Assembly: GCF_027172205.1 (NCBI RefSeq)
Contig: NC_070619.1
Span: 5,634,959-5,698,958 of the forward strand
Reading direction: 5' to 3'
DNA: 64,000 nucleotides
Source of the DNA: Podarcis raffonei
Taxonomy: Eukaryota; Chordata; Lepidosauria; Squamata; Lacertidae
In this document: positions 11,069 to 41,996 of the stretch, one piece after another
How positions within the stretch are numbered: the first letter of the stretch is position 1
Layout: the number at the start of each line of letters is the position of its first letter
Made by a program: the position numbers and the translations under genes
Notes under the pieces: model-generated
Seen by the model: only the letters and a program-made list of their open reading frames with translations
Told to the model about the DNA's origin: nothing
The model's database searches: none

Positions 11069-13089
11069 TAATGGTCGGAGCTAAACAATATAAATTGAAA
11101 GCTTTTGCAGATGATTTGGTCTTGACAGTACAGGAGCCAGAATCTAGTATGAAAAGAGCTTTGGAATTGATTAAAGAATTTGGTCATGTGGCAGGATTTA
11201 GATTAAATAAGTCAAAAACTAAGGTTTTAGAGAAGAATTTAACACCAGTGGAAAAGGAAAGGTTTCAGAATGAAACAGGTTTAACTGTGGTTAAGAAAGT
11301 GAAATACCTAGGGGTTAATATGACTGCGAAGAATCTGAATTTATTTAAAGATAACTATGAGAAATGTTGGACAGAAGTTAAAAAAGATTTAGAAATTTGG
11401 TCTAATCTGAAGCTTTCCTTGTTGGGTCGAATTGCAGCTATTAAGATGAATGTTTTGCCAAAAATGTTATTTTTGTTTCAATCATTGCAAATCTTGGACA
11501 AGATGGATTGTTTCAAGAAGTGGCAGAGAGATATCTCTAGATTTGTCTGGCAGGGCAAGAAGCCTAGAATAAAGTTTAAAATTCTAACTGATGTAAAAGA
11601 AAGAGGTGGATTTGCCCTGCCAGACCTTAAATTGTATTATGAATCAGCATCTTTTTGCTGGTTGAAAGACTGGCTGCTTCTTGAGAACACGGACATTTTG
11701 GATTTAGAAGGTTTTAATAATGTTTTTGGGTGGCATGCATATTTGTGGTACGACAAGGTTAAAGCACATAAGGCATTTAAAAACCATATTGTCAGGAAAG
11801 CATTGTTTAATGTCTGGATAAGATATAAAGATTTGTTGGAGAGTAAAACCCCAAGGTGGCTGTCGCCAATGGAAGCTAAGTCTCAGAAAAAGCTCAATAT
11901 GGAGGCCAAATGGCCAAAATATTGGGAAATTTTGGAGCAAGAAGGTGAAAAATTGAAACTGCAGAGTTTTGAGAAATTAAAAGATAAAGTGCGAGATTGG
12001 CTTCATTATTACCAAATAAGAGAGGCCTATAATTTGGATAAAAAAATTGGCTTCCAGGTGGAGAAATCAAAATTGGAAACAGAACTGCTAGAACCAAAAA
12101 CTAAGATTTTGTCAAAGATGTATAACTTGCTGTTGAATGGAATACACAGGATGAAACGGTCAAATCAGTGATGATTAAATGGGCGCAGGACATAGGTCAT
12201 GACATTATGTTTGCTGACTGGGAGCAGTTGTGGACCACCGGTATGAAGTTTACGGCATGTAATGCCTTAAAGGAGAATATTATGAAAATGATTTACAGGT
12301 GGTACATGACCCCAGTTAAGCTTGCAAAAATTTATCACCTGCCTGATAACAAGTGCTGGAAATGTAAAGAAGCTGAGGGAACATTCTTTCACCTTTGGTG
12401 GACGTGCCCAAAGGTTAAGGCTTACTGGGAAATGATATATAATGAACTGAAGAAGGTATTTAAATTTACCTTTCCTAAGAAACCAGAGGCCTTCCTTTTG
12501 GGCATAGTCGGCCAATTGGTGTCAAAGAAAGATAGAACATTTTTTATGTACGCAACAACAGCAGCAAGAATACTTCTCGCCAAGTATTGGAAGACACAAG
12601 ATCTACCCACCGTGGAAGAGTGGCAGATGCAAGTGATTAACTATATGGAGATGGCAGAAATGACTGGCAGAATCCGTGACCAGGGGGAAGAATTGATGGA
12701 AGAGGATTGGAAAAAGTTTAAGAACTATCTACAAAAATATTGTAAAATGTTTGAGTGTTAAAATGATGTGGGAGGTGAAGGCAACACGGCATTGGTGATA
12801 TGGTTAAAAGAGTTCTGAAAAGAGGAATTTTAACAAGGAGGGGGTATGACTAGAATAATATTATGTCAAAGTATATAAGGTGGTGTAAAGGTTCAAGATA
12901 TGGGAAGTTAGAGACATAATAACTGGAAATATATAATTTTAAACGAGTTTGGGAAAAGGGTTAGAATTTGCTGAATTGGACGGAATAAAGAGGAATACAA
13001 AAAAGGGGGATGTGAGGAGGTCAGGAAAGAGGGATATGGATTTTTGAAATTTAAAAAGTGGAATTTTTCTTTCTTCTTTCTTCTTTTCT
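11069..13089 (+). mobile_element. L1 LINE, ORF2 C-terminal half, both ends cut
   Basis: Two open frames (11071-12171 and 12168-12761) overlap by 4 nt, consistent with a single frameshift in L1 ORF2. The first begins at the RT catalytic box (FADDLVLTV) and includes VKYLGVNMT and KILTDVKERGGFALPDLKLY. The second contains the CWKCKEAEGTFFHLWWTCP zinc-knuckle region and ends KNYLQKYCKMFEC. The 3'UTR shares the GTGAGGAGGTC motif with other L1 copies here but stops abruptly at 13089, without a poly(A) end. Confidence 0.93.
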
Positions 13090-14355
13090 TTTGGAAAACT
13101 CAGCAGTGGCCAGAGGATTGGAGAAGATCAGTCTACACCCCAGTCCCAAAGAAGGGGAGTGCCAAAGAATGCTCCAACTACCGCACAATTGCACTCATTT
13201 CACACGCTAGCAAGGTTATGCTTAAAATTCTACAAGGAAGGCTCAAGCAGTATGTGGACCGAGAACGAAAACCATCCCAATCAAAAGCAAATGCAAGAAG
13301 GGGGAGAAATGGAGGCAGTGAGGTATTTTACTTTCTTGGGCTCCATGATCACTGCAGATGGTGACAGCAGCCACGAAATTAAGAGACGCCTGCTTCTTGG
13401 GAGAAAAGCAATGACAAACCTGGACAGCATCTTCAAAAGCAGAGACGTCACCGTGCCAACAAAGGTCGGTATAGTTAAAGCTATGGTTTTCCCAGTAGTG
13501 ATGTATGAAAGTGAGAGCTGGACCATAAAGAAGGCTGATCGCCAAAGAATGGATGCTTTTGAATTCTGGTGCTGGAGGAGACTCTTGAGAGTCCCATGGA
13601 CTGCAAGAAGATCAAACCTATCCATTCTGAAGGAAATCAGCCCTGAGTGCTCACTGGAAGGACAGATCGTGAAGCTGAGGCTCCAAGACTTTGGCCACCT
13701 CATGAGAAGAGAAGACTCCCTGGAAAAGACCCTGATGTTGGGAAAGATGGAGGGCACAAGGAGAAGGGGACGACGAAGGACGAGATGGTGGGACACTGTT
13801 CTTGAAGCTATGAACATGAGTTTGACCAAACTGCGGGAGGCAGTGGAAGACAGGAGTGCCTGGCGTGCTCTGGTCCAGGGGGTCACGAAGAGGCGGACAC
13901 GACTAAACGACAACAAGTTGCTTTGGGAGACAATAATCAGGCATAGGCCAGTTCTGTGAAGCTTGGAGGGGTGTGTGAGGCACCTGGGCTTTAGCAGCAC
14001 AGTGGTGGCTCGGGTTAAGAACTTAATTCGTTCTGGAGGTCCGTTCTTAACCTGAAACTGTTCTTAACCTGAGGTACCACTTTTGCTAACGGGGCCTCCC
14101 ACTGCTGCACGATTTCTGTCCTCATCCTGAAGCAAAGTTCTTAACCTGAGGTACAGTTTCTGTACAAGCCAAGCCCTGGCTCCATGGCTCACCTGAACCA
14201 AGAGAATCATCTTGCTTCCAAGTTTGTAGAGACCCGCTTCTTGCTGCATTAAACGGCCACATTCTCGAAGCAATGGGGGCTGTGTCCAGCTCAGCTACAG
14301 CCCCCCCCTCGTGCCGCCTTCTAGAACCCACCGCTCTCAACCGACTCTCACCTGC
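13090..14355 (+). repeat. 1.27-kb direct repeat, right copy, with BovB 3' part
   Basis: Duplicate of 9802-11068. BovB sequence occupies 13090-13910 (266-codon frame 13159-13959) and the truncated MITE 13997-14168. Beyond 14355 the original flank continues, in contrast to the left copy, where L1 follows. Confidence 0.93.
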
Positions 14356-14659
14356 CCGCCCTTCAAACTCCCTTTCCAAGCCTCCTTCCATCTTCCGTCT
14401 CCAACAGAATTCCACTCTCTCTCTCTTTTCCCCCTCCCTCCCTACTTTGGAATTGTAATAGCATCACTTCACAATAATAATATTGCCACTCATCTCCTCT
14501 AAGCGTCCTACCTTGAGAATCCATCTTTCTCTACCAACTCTCACTGTCATCTGACAGGCATCCCCTTTAAAACCGGGGTGTGTGTGTGTCAAAGTGTGCT
14601 GGGATGAGGCCACTGTGGGTCAGGCCAGAGGGGGCTTGTGGGGGTGTGGTTGTGCCTCT

Positions 14660-15207
14660 CCTTCTTCTGTTTTTTTTAAAAAAATAATATTTATTGCTTT
14701 TACAACAATTTAAACACTTACAAAAGAAAAAACAATACATTATAATACACAAACACTACATAAAAATTAACAAAACAAAACAAAAACAATTTAAAAACAC
14801 ATCAAAAGATAGAAGGGAAAAAAAAGAAAAAACTTCCAATATCTTATCTTTCTTTCCCATATTTCCACGGCCTCCTCACACCTCCCTTTTTGTATTCCAC
14901 TTCTATTAATTATTTCAGCAATTCCTTACCATCTTCCTCTGTTTTCTATCCTATAATTATCTTAACACCTTTTAACCTTATTCTCCTTTAATACTCTATT
15001 AATCTCTTTATACTTAATTGCTTATAACATTTCTACTAAAGCCATATAATTTCATTCCAACATTCTTCTAACGTTCATTAATTTTACAATATTTCTATAA
15101 ATAGTCTTTAAACTTTTCCCAGTCTTCTTCCCCCGACTCTTCTCTCTGGTCTCGGATCTTGCCAGTCGTTTCCGCCAATTCAATCTAGTCCATCAACTTC
15201 ATCTGCC
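14660..15207 (-). mobile_element. L1 LINE 3' end
   Basis: T-rich start (poly(A) in reverse), AT-rich 3'UTR with the CCTCCTCACACCTCC motif shared by all L1 copies here, and a remnant of the ORF2 C-terminus near 15130-15200. Confidence 0.8.
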
Positions 15208-15208
15208 A

Positions 15209-15736
15209 TTATCCGTGGGGCTACCTTTGAAGGTGACTCGGAAACTACAGCTAATCCAGAATGCGGCAGCTAGACTGGTGACTGGGAGTGGCCGCTGGGA
15301 CCACATAACACCAGTCTTGAAAGACCTACATTGGCTCCCAGTACGTTTCCGAGCACAATTCAAAGTGTTGGTGCTGACCTTGAAAGCCCTAAACGGCCTC
15401 GGCCCCGTATACCTGAAGGAGCGTCTCCACCCCCATCGTTCTGCCCGGACACTGAGGTCCAGCACCGAGGGCCTTCTGGCGGTTCCCTCATTGCGAGAAG
15501 CAAAGCTACAGGGAACCAGGCAGAGGGCCTTCTCGGTGGTGGCACCCGCCCTGTGGAACGCCCTTCCAGCAGATGTCAAAGCGATAAACAACTACCTGAC
15601 ATTCAGAAGACATCTTAAGGCAGCCCTGTTCAGGGAAGTTTTTAACGTGTGATATTTTACTGTATTTTTGGTTTTTATGGAAGCCGCCCAGAGTGGCTGG
15701 GGAGGCCCAGCCAGATGGGCGGGGTATAAATAATAA

Positions 15737-15786
<50 letters not shown>
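15209..15786 (+). mobile_element. L2 LINE 3' end with (ATT)n
   Basis: A 145-codon frame (15215-15652) from GLPLKVTRKLQLIQNAAARL to [15 protein letters not shown], followed by the usual 3' end and a 48-bp (ATT)n run. It appears to have inserted into minus-strand L1 sequence that continues at 15790. Confidence 0.93.
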
Positions 15787-15789
15787 CCA

Positions 15790-16840
15790 ACACTTCAATG
15801 CTTTTAAGAGACAGCCATTCTCTCAGCCAGCAAAAAGCAGATGGTTTACAACAAAGTTTAGGTGTCTGGCAGGGCAGGTCCACCTCCTTCTTTAACATCC
15901 GTCAATATCTTAAGTTTTACTCGAGGCTTCCTGCCCTGCCAAACAAATCCAGGAACATCCCTCTGCCACCTCCTGAAACAATCCCTCCCATCCAAAACTT
16001 GCACTTTTTGATACAAAAGCAACATCCCCAGCAACACAGCAACCCTCATCCCCACCACAACAGCTCGGCCCGACCATAACAACTTCAGATTTGTCCATAT
16101 TTCCCAATCCCCCTTCTCTTCAATCCAACGTCCTTCACAGTTACCCTTAAGTAAATTCACATTTTTGGCGGTCCTACTGACCCCCAAAAGCCTCTCTTTC
16201 TCAGCCGATGTTGATCCTGTCTCCTCCTGAAGCTCTGTCAAACATTCCTTTCCCGGTTCTGGTGGGGTTCTGATCCTCAAATTCACCTGTTTTTCTTTAA
16301 GCTCCATCATAGCAGATGTCAGCTTATATTCGTCAAGTTGCTTTTGAATGTGTGGGGCTCTCTCACACTGAATGTTTTACATTCAGCAGCGGGACGCGGG
16401 TGGCGCTGTGGGTAAAAGCCTCAGCGCCTAGGGCTTGCCGATCAAAAGGTCGGCGGTTCGAATCCCCGCGGCAAGGTGCGCTCCTGCTGCTCGGTCCCAG
16501 CGCCTGCCAACCTAGCAGTTCAAAAGCACCCCCGGGTGCAAGTAGATAAATAGAGACCGCTTACTAGCGGGAAGGTAAACGGTGTTTCCGTGTGCGGCTC
16601 TGGCTCGCCAGAGCAGCGATGTCACGCTGGCCACGTGACCCGGAAGTGTCTCCGGACAGCGCTGGCCCCCGGCCTATAGAGTGAGATGGGCGCACAACCC
16701 CAGAGTCTGGCAAGACTGGCCCGTACGGGCAGGGGTACCTTTACCTTTTTACATTCAGCAGCAAAGGTTTTCTCCCTGACATCATCCGCAGTTTGGTGCC
16801 TCTCCTTCTTCTGCATCTTGCTCCCCTGCCCGTTCCTTCT
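15790..16840 (-). mobile_element. Old L1 LINE fragment, interrupted by a SINE
   Basis: The minus-strand frame 15858-16310 is recognisable as degenerate L1 ORF2 by alignment with the 11071 copy: EKERLLGVSRTAKNVNLLK against VKYLGVNMTAKNLNLFK, and KILTDVKEGGGPALPD against KILTDVKERGGFALPD. A Sauria-type SINE splits it at 16390-16747. Confidence 0.8.
16390..16747 (+). mobile_element. Sauria-type SINE
   Basis: Complete copy of the AAAGCCTCAGCGCC-head and CGTACGGGCAGGGGTACC-tail subtype. Its target duplication is TTTTACATTCAGCAG on both sides. Confidence 0.93.
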
Positions 16841-17144
16841 GGTGCTCGAAAGAATCAGAGCATGGCAGAGTTGGAAGGGGTGCCAAAGGGCATCTAGTTC
16901 AACCCCCGACAGTGCAAGGATCCTGCCCACAGCCAGCCCTGGCTGGGCTCCACACTCCCACCACCTTCTTACCACCCGGATGCACAGACCCCTTGCCATT
17001 CTGCATGGGGTGGAGAAAGGGGAGAGAGATGTTTTGCTCCCTGTCCCTCCGGACATGGATATGAGAGCCCTGTCAATATCTCAAGGGCGTCCCAGGGAGG
17101 AAGCTTATATTCTCCTGCTCCAGAGGCCCTCAGGACCTGAAACC

Positions 17145-17345
17145 ATGACTTCAAGCGACCAGAAAGGAGTTTCCGACTCCAGGAAGAACTTTCTGACAAC
17201 AAGAGCTGTTTGACAGCGGGAGGAAATCCCTCGGGAGGCGGTAGACCCCCCCTTCCTTGGAGGTTTTTCAGCAGAGCTTGGACAGCCCCTGCCATGGGTT
17301 CTTGAGCTGAGATTCCTGCATTGCAGGGGGTTGGACTAGAGCGTG
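17145..17345 (+). mobile_element. CR1 LINE 3' end
   Basis: Reads AGGAAGAACTTTCTGACAAC, then CCTTCCTTGGAGGTTTTTCA and CATTGCAGGGGGTTGGACTA, the CR1 3' region also seen at 20640-20840. A second, minus-strand CR1 scrap is at about 16845-16950. Confidence 0.75.
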
Positions 17346-17528
17346 TTACTTCCAGGTTTCGAGGCTTGTGCATGCGCCGACTCTCAAAATGATGTCACAC
17401 GCATGCGCAGGAAGGCGAAAAGCGACGCGCATGTGCGTGCGCAGATGTGCCGTCGCTAGTTACGTTCGCTTCTGGATGCGAACGGGGCTCCGGAACGGAT
17501 CCCGTTCGCATCCCGAGGTACCACTGTA
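17346..17528 (+). mobile_element. Mariner-like MITE, right part
   Basis: Ends CCCGAGGTACCACTG followed by TA, the terminus of the family at 34630 and 56279. The left terminus is degraded. The stretch 17529-17640 resembles part of the hAT element at 58831-59170. Confidence 0.5.
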
Positions 17529-17791
17529 CTGTAGCATATATTCAACACAAAAAACAGCTGCAATTTGTTTTTGACAAAGGACAGCTGGACGTATAAAGGG
17601 CCCCATTACCTTCAGTAGCTTCGGGCCTCATCAATCCTAAATCCGGCCCTGCGTCAGATGTTTGGCTTACAAAGAACGTTTGCAAACCAGAACACTCATT
17701 CCGGGGTTGAAGTATTGGGGGACCGGAATGCAAGGCGTTTGAGATCCAAGCTATAACTGTATGTTCTTTTAAATATTTTTTTTTCCTCCCT

Positions 17792-17985
17792 GAAAAAGAC
17801 CCTGATGTTGGGAAAGATGGAGGGCGCAAGGAGAAGGGGACGACAGAGGACGAGATGGTGGGACAGTGTTCTCGAAGCTACCAGCATGAGTCTGACCAAG
17901 CTGCGGGAGGCAGTGGAAGACAGGAGTGCCTGGCGTGCTCTGGTCCAGGGGGTCACGAAGAGTCGGACATGACTAAACAAAAACA
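17792..17985 (+). mobile_element. BovB LINE 3' end
   Basis: Short 5'-truncated copy reading ...AAAGACCCTGATGTTGGGAA to AGAGTCGGACATGACTAAAC, the last 190 bp of BovB. Confidence 0.9.
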
Positions 17986-18175
17986 AGTCACCATGTTCCC
18001 TAAAGCGGTGGGGATCAGCTTGTCCAGACCTTACACCCAAGCTGCAACATGGGACCGACGTCCGCATTTCTGCTTACAGTTTACACTTAATGTAGAGGGG
18101 GAGGAAAGCGGGGGGGGGGATGATTCACTGGCATCCCTTGGGTTTCAGACAGTACATGGGTAAAGGTATTTTAAT

Positions 18176-18850
18176 TTCACCATCTGCAGTGATCATGGAG
18201 CCCAAGAAAGTAAAATCTCTCACTTCCTCCATTTCTTCCCTTTCTATTTGCCAGGAGGTGATGGGACCAGTGGCCATGATCTTCGTTTTTTTGATGTTGA
18301 GCTTCAGACCATATTTTGTACTCTCCTCTTTCACCCTCATTTAGAGGTTCTTTAATGGTGACTTTATGGGACAATAAACTCCATCACCCTTGCCAACAAA
18401 GGTCCGTATAGTTCAAGCTATGGTTATCCCAGTAGTGATGTATGGAAGTGAGAGCTGGACCATAAAGAAGGCTGATCGCCAAAGTATGGATGCTTTTGAA
18501 TTCTGGTGCTGGAGGAGACTCTTGAGAGTCCCATGGACTGCAAGAAGATCAAACCTCTCCATTCTGAAGGAAATCAGACCTGAGTGCTCACTGGAAGGAC
18601 AGATCCTAAGGCTGAGGCTCCAAGACTTTGGCCACCTCATGAGAAGAGAAGACTCCCTGGAAAAGACCCTGATGTTGGGAAAGATGGAGGGCACAAGGAG
18701 AAGGGGACGACAGAGGACGAGATGGTGGGACAGTGTTCTCGAAGCGACCAGCATGAGTTTGACCAAACTGTGGGAGGCAGTGGAAGACAGGAGGGCCTGG
18801 CGTGCTCTGGTCCAGGGGGTCACGAAGAGGCGGACACGACTAAACAACAA
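18176..18850 (+). mobile_element. BovB LINE with inverted 5' segment
   Basis: 18389-18850 reads forward from TLPTKVRIVQAMVIPVVMYG to VTKRRTRLNN. 18176-18358 reads in reverse as the element's immediately upstream part (MRVKEESTKYGLKLNIKKTK to GSMITADGE). About 90 bp of the consensus is lost at the junction. This is the arrangement expected from twin priming. Confidence 0.9.
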
Positions 18851-19461
18851 ACTCCAACAGCTCCTAATCCTTGGGCATGAATCCAACATCCTCTGGAAAC
18901 CTCAAGGCAGCTAATGTTTCTCCAGGATGCCTCCAGCTAAACTGGCCGCCATCGTGCCAAGCGTTGGGCAAATCTAGTTTAGAATGCAGAGCTCTCGGCG
19001 TGGAGGCTTGTAGATGCTTCACAAACCAGGAATGGCAGCAAGAATTCTTGTGGATACCTGGTTCTTGCACCATACCACGCTCAGTTATCGGTTGCTTTTG
19101 TTTCCTGGACCAATTCCAGCTGCTCCTTACACTTCCTAAATCAGGAGTGGGAACTGCCCCGAGATCTATGGATAAAGGGCAGTTATATGCATTTATTAAA
19201 TAATAATAATTCTGCTCGCGAGGCTGTTTCCCACAAACCACATCGTCCCACGCTAGATAGCAAACACAGATCACAAGGGACGTGTTGTTCCTTCTTGCAT
19301 GTAACACTGTGTTCCCAGTGTCCATCAGCTGGGCAAAATGCAGGATTGGGACTGGCAATACACAATGCCCTTTGTGCAGCCAGCTGTTGAGAGCCCTCCA
19401 TAAGGAATTTTGACAGGTGGAGACAACTCACGTGTACATGATGCCATGCGATTGACCTGTG
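18851..19461. other. No gene or classified repeat recognised
   Basis: Ordinary-composition sequence between a BovB copy and the paralogous segment. I see no splice-consistent ORF and no clear element ends. Confidence 0.5.
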
Positions 19462-19636
19462 GGTTGCCCCACACAGCCAGTCCACCCACTCGGTGGGGCC
19501 AGATAGTAAAGGTCCGGACCCCAAAGCCCAAAAGATTCCACACCTGAATATATCTAACATGAGCCTCCCCAAACACAAACTTCAGGCCTCTGAGTCTACC
19601 CTAAGAGCCATTAGGCTGGCAGGTACCAGCAGGCCA

Positions 19637-19993
19637 GATGCGGGTGGCGCTGTGGGTTAAACCACAGAGCCTAGGACGTGTGGATCAGAAGGTCAGCAGT
19701 TCAAATCCCCGCAATGGGGTGAGCTCCCGTTGCTCGGTCCCTGCTCCTGCCCACCTAGTAGTTCAAAAGCATGTCAATGTGCAAGTAGATAAATAGGTAC
19801 CGCTCCGGCAGGAAGGGAAACGGCGTTTCCGTGCACTGCTCTGGTTCACCAGAAGCGGCTTAGTCCTGCTGGCCACATGACCCGGAAGCTGTACGCCGGC
19901 TCCCTTGGCCGATAAAGCGAGATGAGCGCCGCAAGCCCAGAGTCGGCCACGACTGGACCTAATGGTCAGGGGTCCCTTTACCTTTACTTTTTA
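19637..19993 (+). mobile_element. Sauria-type SINE
   Basis: Head ATGCGGGTGGCGCTGTGGGT, AAACCACAGAGCC subtype, tail CCCTTTACCTTTAC. It is flanked by the 15-bp duplication TACCAGCAGGCCAGA. Confidence 0.93.
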
Positions 19994-20139
19994 CCAGCAG
20001 GCCAGACTGTGTGACCTCAATGCTTGTAGATATCAGGCTGTCTCAAAAGACAATGGAGTGCACCTCCAGGGGTGAAATCAAACCATTGTGTTAGCAACAC
20101 CCAAGTAACAACCCCAGGACGTAAGCCTGCCCAGATGAC

Positions 20140-20877
20140 AAAAAAAATGAGAGGCACAAATACAAGATGGGTGACACCTGGCTTGAGAGCACTACATGTG
20201 AAAAGGATCTAGGAGTCTTGGTTGACCACAAACTTGACATGAGCCAACAGTGTGACGCGGCAGCTAAAAAAGCCAATGCAATTCTGGGCTGCATCAATAG
20301 GAGTATAGCATCTAGATCAAGGGAAGGAATAGTGCCACTGTATTCTGCTCTGGTCAGACCTCACCTGGAGTACTGTGTCCAGTTCTGGGCACCACAGTTC
20401 AGGAAGGACACTGACAAACTGGAACGTGTCCAGAGAAGGGCAACAAAAATGGTCAAAGGCCTGGAAACGATGCCTTATGAGGAACGGCTAAGGGAGCTGG
20501 GCATGTTTAGCCTGGAGAAGAGGAGGTTAAGGGGTGATATGATAGCCATGTTCAAATATATAAAAGGATGTCACATAGAGGAGGGAGAAAGGTTGTTTTC
20601 TGCTGCTCCAGAGAAGTAGACACGGAGCAATGGATCCAAACTACAAGAAGGAAGATTCCACCTAAACATTAGGAAGAACTTCCTGACAGTAAGAGCTATT
20701 TGACAGTGGAATTTGCTGCCAAGGAGTGTGGTGGACTCTCCTTCTTTGGAGGTCTTTAAGCAGAGGCTTGACAACCATATGTCAGGAGTGCTCTGATGGT
20801 GTTTCCTGCTTGGCAGGGGGTTGGACTCGATGGCCCTTGTGGTCTCTTCCAACTCTATGATTCTATGATTCTATGAC
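20140..20877 (+). mobile_element. CR1 LINE 3' part
   Basis: A 150-codon frame (20167-20619) gives the CR1 RT C-terminus: [58 protein letters not shown]. The 3' end is the CR1 octamer repeat ATTCTATGATTCTATGA. It splits the CAGATGAC/ATGACAAGAC site kept intact at 4266 in the partner segment. Confidence 0.95.
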
Positions 20878-21120
20878 AAGACTCGCTGATGGGGTCCAAA
20901 GGAAAGCAGAGCAAGACACCTGGATGCAGGTGTTGCCAGTGTACAAGCACCACCCAACCATTTTAGGGAATCCATTGAGGATTTGTGCAGTTTACTCCTT
21001 AACCCTTTCTTTTCCCCAAAGTATCTTTGCAAGGCATGGGAGGTTTAGGATGAGTTTCCCTTTTCCTTCCCAGGTTAATAAGCCCCATCTGGCCATACCA
21101 TGATTAGTGATTAAGACAAA

Positions 21121-21489
21121 TGACAATTTGATGGGAAAAATTTAAAGAATATTTAACTAAATATTGTGATATAAGGGAATTATTGGAACAAATAGGCTTA
21201 GGGGCAGAATAAGAATAGGTGGTAGTAAATATTAAGGATTTGAATATTAATAAAAGAGATGAGGATAGTAAATGAAAGGAGTGAATATTATTAGAAATAT
21301 GAATTTGGAGTACTATTATACAGGGGTTATAATGAAATTCAGTTAGAGGGGATTTGAGGAAGTCAGGTATCAATGTAACGAGAATTAGAGATTTGAAGTA
21401 AGAATTCTCTTTTGTGTTTTTCTTTTCCTGTTGTGTGTTTTGTAGTATTTTCTTTTTTTCTGTGATATGTGGAAACCAATAAAAAATGG
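21121..21489 (+). mobile_element. L1 LINE 3' end, 5'-truncated
   Basis: AT-rich L1 3'UTR with GATTTGAGGAAGTCAGG and a T-rich stretch, ending AATAAAAA. The site GACAATTTGA / GGCAATTTGA is duplicated, and the partner segment at about 4525 is uninterrupted. Confidence 0.75.
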
Positions 21490-22518
21490 CAATTTGATTC
21501 CCATTTTCCCCAATCACACATTCAGTTGCACATTTGTTTTTCGGGGTGGGGCGTTTGCTTGCTTGTTAAAAGTTCTAATGAAAGTTTCTCCCAACATCCA
21601 GATTTTCATATGCAATTTTGCTCATACACACATTATGCAAGCAATTTCCTGTAATATACAGCAATGCAGTTTTCTGCCACTCGTTTCAATGTCCACTTCA
21701 GCCTAATTTAGACATTATGGCATATGTTGGGCTGGATTTGCTAATTCAGAGAAGTGTGACTTTCAAAGGATAGCCATTGTTTTGGTTGGCCTATTGTTTC
21801 AGGAAACTTGAAACAAGTCCACTTAATTCAGTGAAGTGTGTATACCTCTTAATTATCGCAAATATATCATTCACTCAATTGCTACTGGCCTTTGTTCATT
21901 GCCTGTGAGAGTCCCCAGGCAACCTATTTCGATTGCTTGCGAACAGGTTAGATTATATCTATTCCTCATGGAGCCTGTCGTTTGCAAGGGAAGAGGGGGT
22001 GGTTACAAGTTAATGAGCACTCATCCTGATGTGATTGCTGGGAGTTTTCGAAAACCATCGTGTGTGTTTTTGACCAGCTATTCACAAAAATTAAACCCAG
22101 AGGCCTTCAGCCGCTAATGCTCTACAGGCTTCAATTCTATTGTCTTTTGGAAAGACCAACCCTGGGTCGTATGACAGTAACCTACGCCAAAATCAGGGAG
22201 CTGTGAAGCTTCAAGTCAAGGACCACTCATCTTTTTGAGGCCTGTGGGCATTATCTGCCGAACCAGATAAACTGTTTTGGGCACCACACACTGCAGCTAC
22301 AGCTGAATGCTTGCCGCAGGCCTCATTGCAACAGTCCTGCAGGCGCCAGCAAAGGACTGTGCGCACACATACAACCCCTGCACTAAGCGCACCGTTTTCT
22401 AAATAAAACTGCTTTCGTACGGCACAGATGAGCTCCACCCTTGCTTCCAAGTGTGTGGGCTCAGGTCTCAACAGCTGTTAAAGACATCCAACACAACAGG
22501 CAGCCTCGTCTTATTAAA

Positions 22519-23127
22519 TTTATTATTCCAGTGGTACTAATACATTGATTTGCACAATGACACCCATTTAGCAGAGAGGCTGCGGGCCTTCTAGCTTTTG
22601 CCCAACTAGAAAAGCCTCCCCCCCCTTTTCTCTCCCAATCCTAATTCCTCCAGACTGCCCCCCCTTCCCCATCGAATCCAGTATTTGAGTATGGAATGAA
22701 ATTTCACGCACCCTTTTCTTTTCAGAAGTTTGCCTGTCCTCCCCCAACCTGCAAACCAAGGGAGGAAAAACCAGGTTTCCCCCCCTTCACTTGGCTCCGA
22801 GCGTCAAATAAATATGGAGACGGGCAACGTTTCAGTTGCATCAAATGGAAATGTATTTTTGGAAGTTATAATGGCACTGGGTGAGCGGCCCCGCTAGTTC
22901 GTGTGCAGACGGCCTGGAACCTCTAAGGCTGAATGCAGACACGGCTCTTTTTAAAATCTGCCCCGAGACGGAAGATCAAGTAAGGAAGTGGCCCAATGCC
23001 TTTTGCAAGACACCTGCGGCACTGATGTTATTGTGCAAGTTAAATTTGGAGTCCCACAACATACATTTTTAAATTTATTCTTTTACATCTGGCGTGGCAT
23101 TTTTAATTCTGCTTGGTTGATTGGTTT
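22519..23127 (-). other. EEF2: EEF2 3'UTR (end uncertain)
   Basis: Downstream of the EEF2 stop there are two minus-strand AATAAA hexamers: 23074-23079, only 49 nt past the stop, and 22519-22524, about 600 nt past it. The sequence between shows no repeat and several conserved-looking C/T tracts, which favours the distal site. Transcript 3' ends would decide. Confidence 0.45.

Positions 23128-41993
<18,866 letters not shown>

Positions 41994-41996
<3 letters not shown>

Larger units (their letters stand above)
19462..21860. repeat. Paralogous segment, copy 2 (partner 3107-5242)
   Basis: Collinear with 3107-5242 apart from copy-specific insertions: SINE 19637-19993, CR1 20140-20877 and L1 21121-21489 are only here. 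The shared stretch ends at TTAATTATCGCAAA in both. Beyond that point copy 1 jumps to EEF2 exon-12 sequence, whereas copy 2 continues toward the EEF2 3' end. Confidence 0.75.

Noticed and set aside
11071-12761. Active L1
   Set aside because: Both ends are missing, the frame is broken at about 12170, and no ORF1 or 5'UTR is present.
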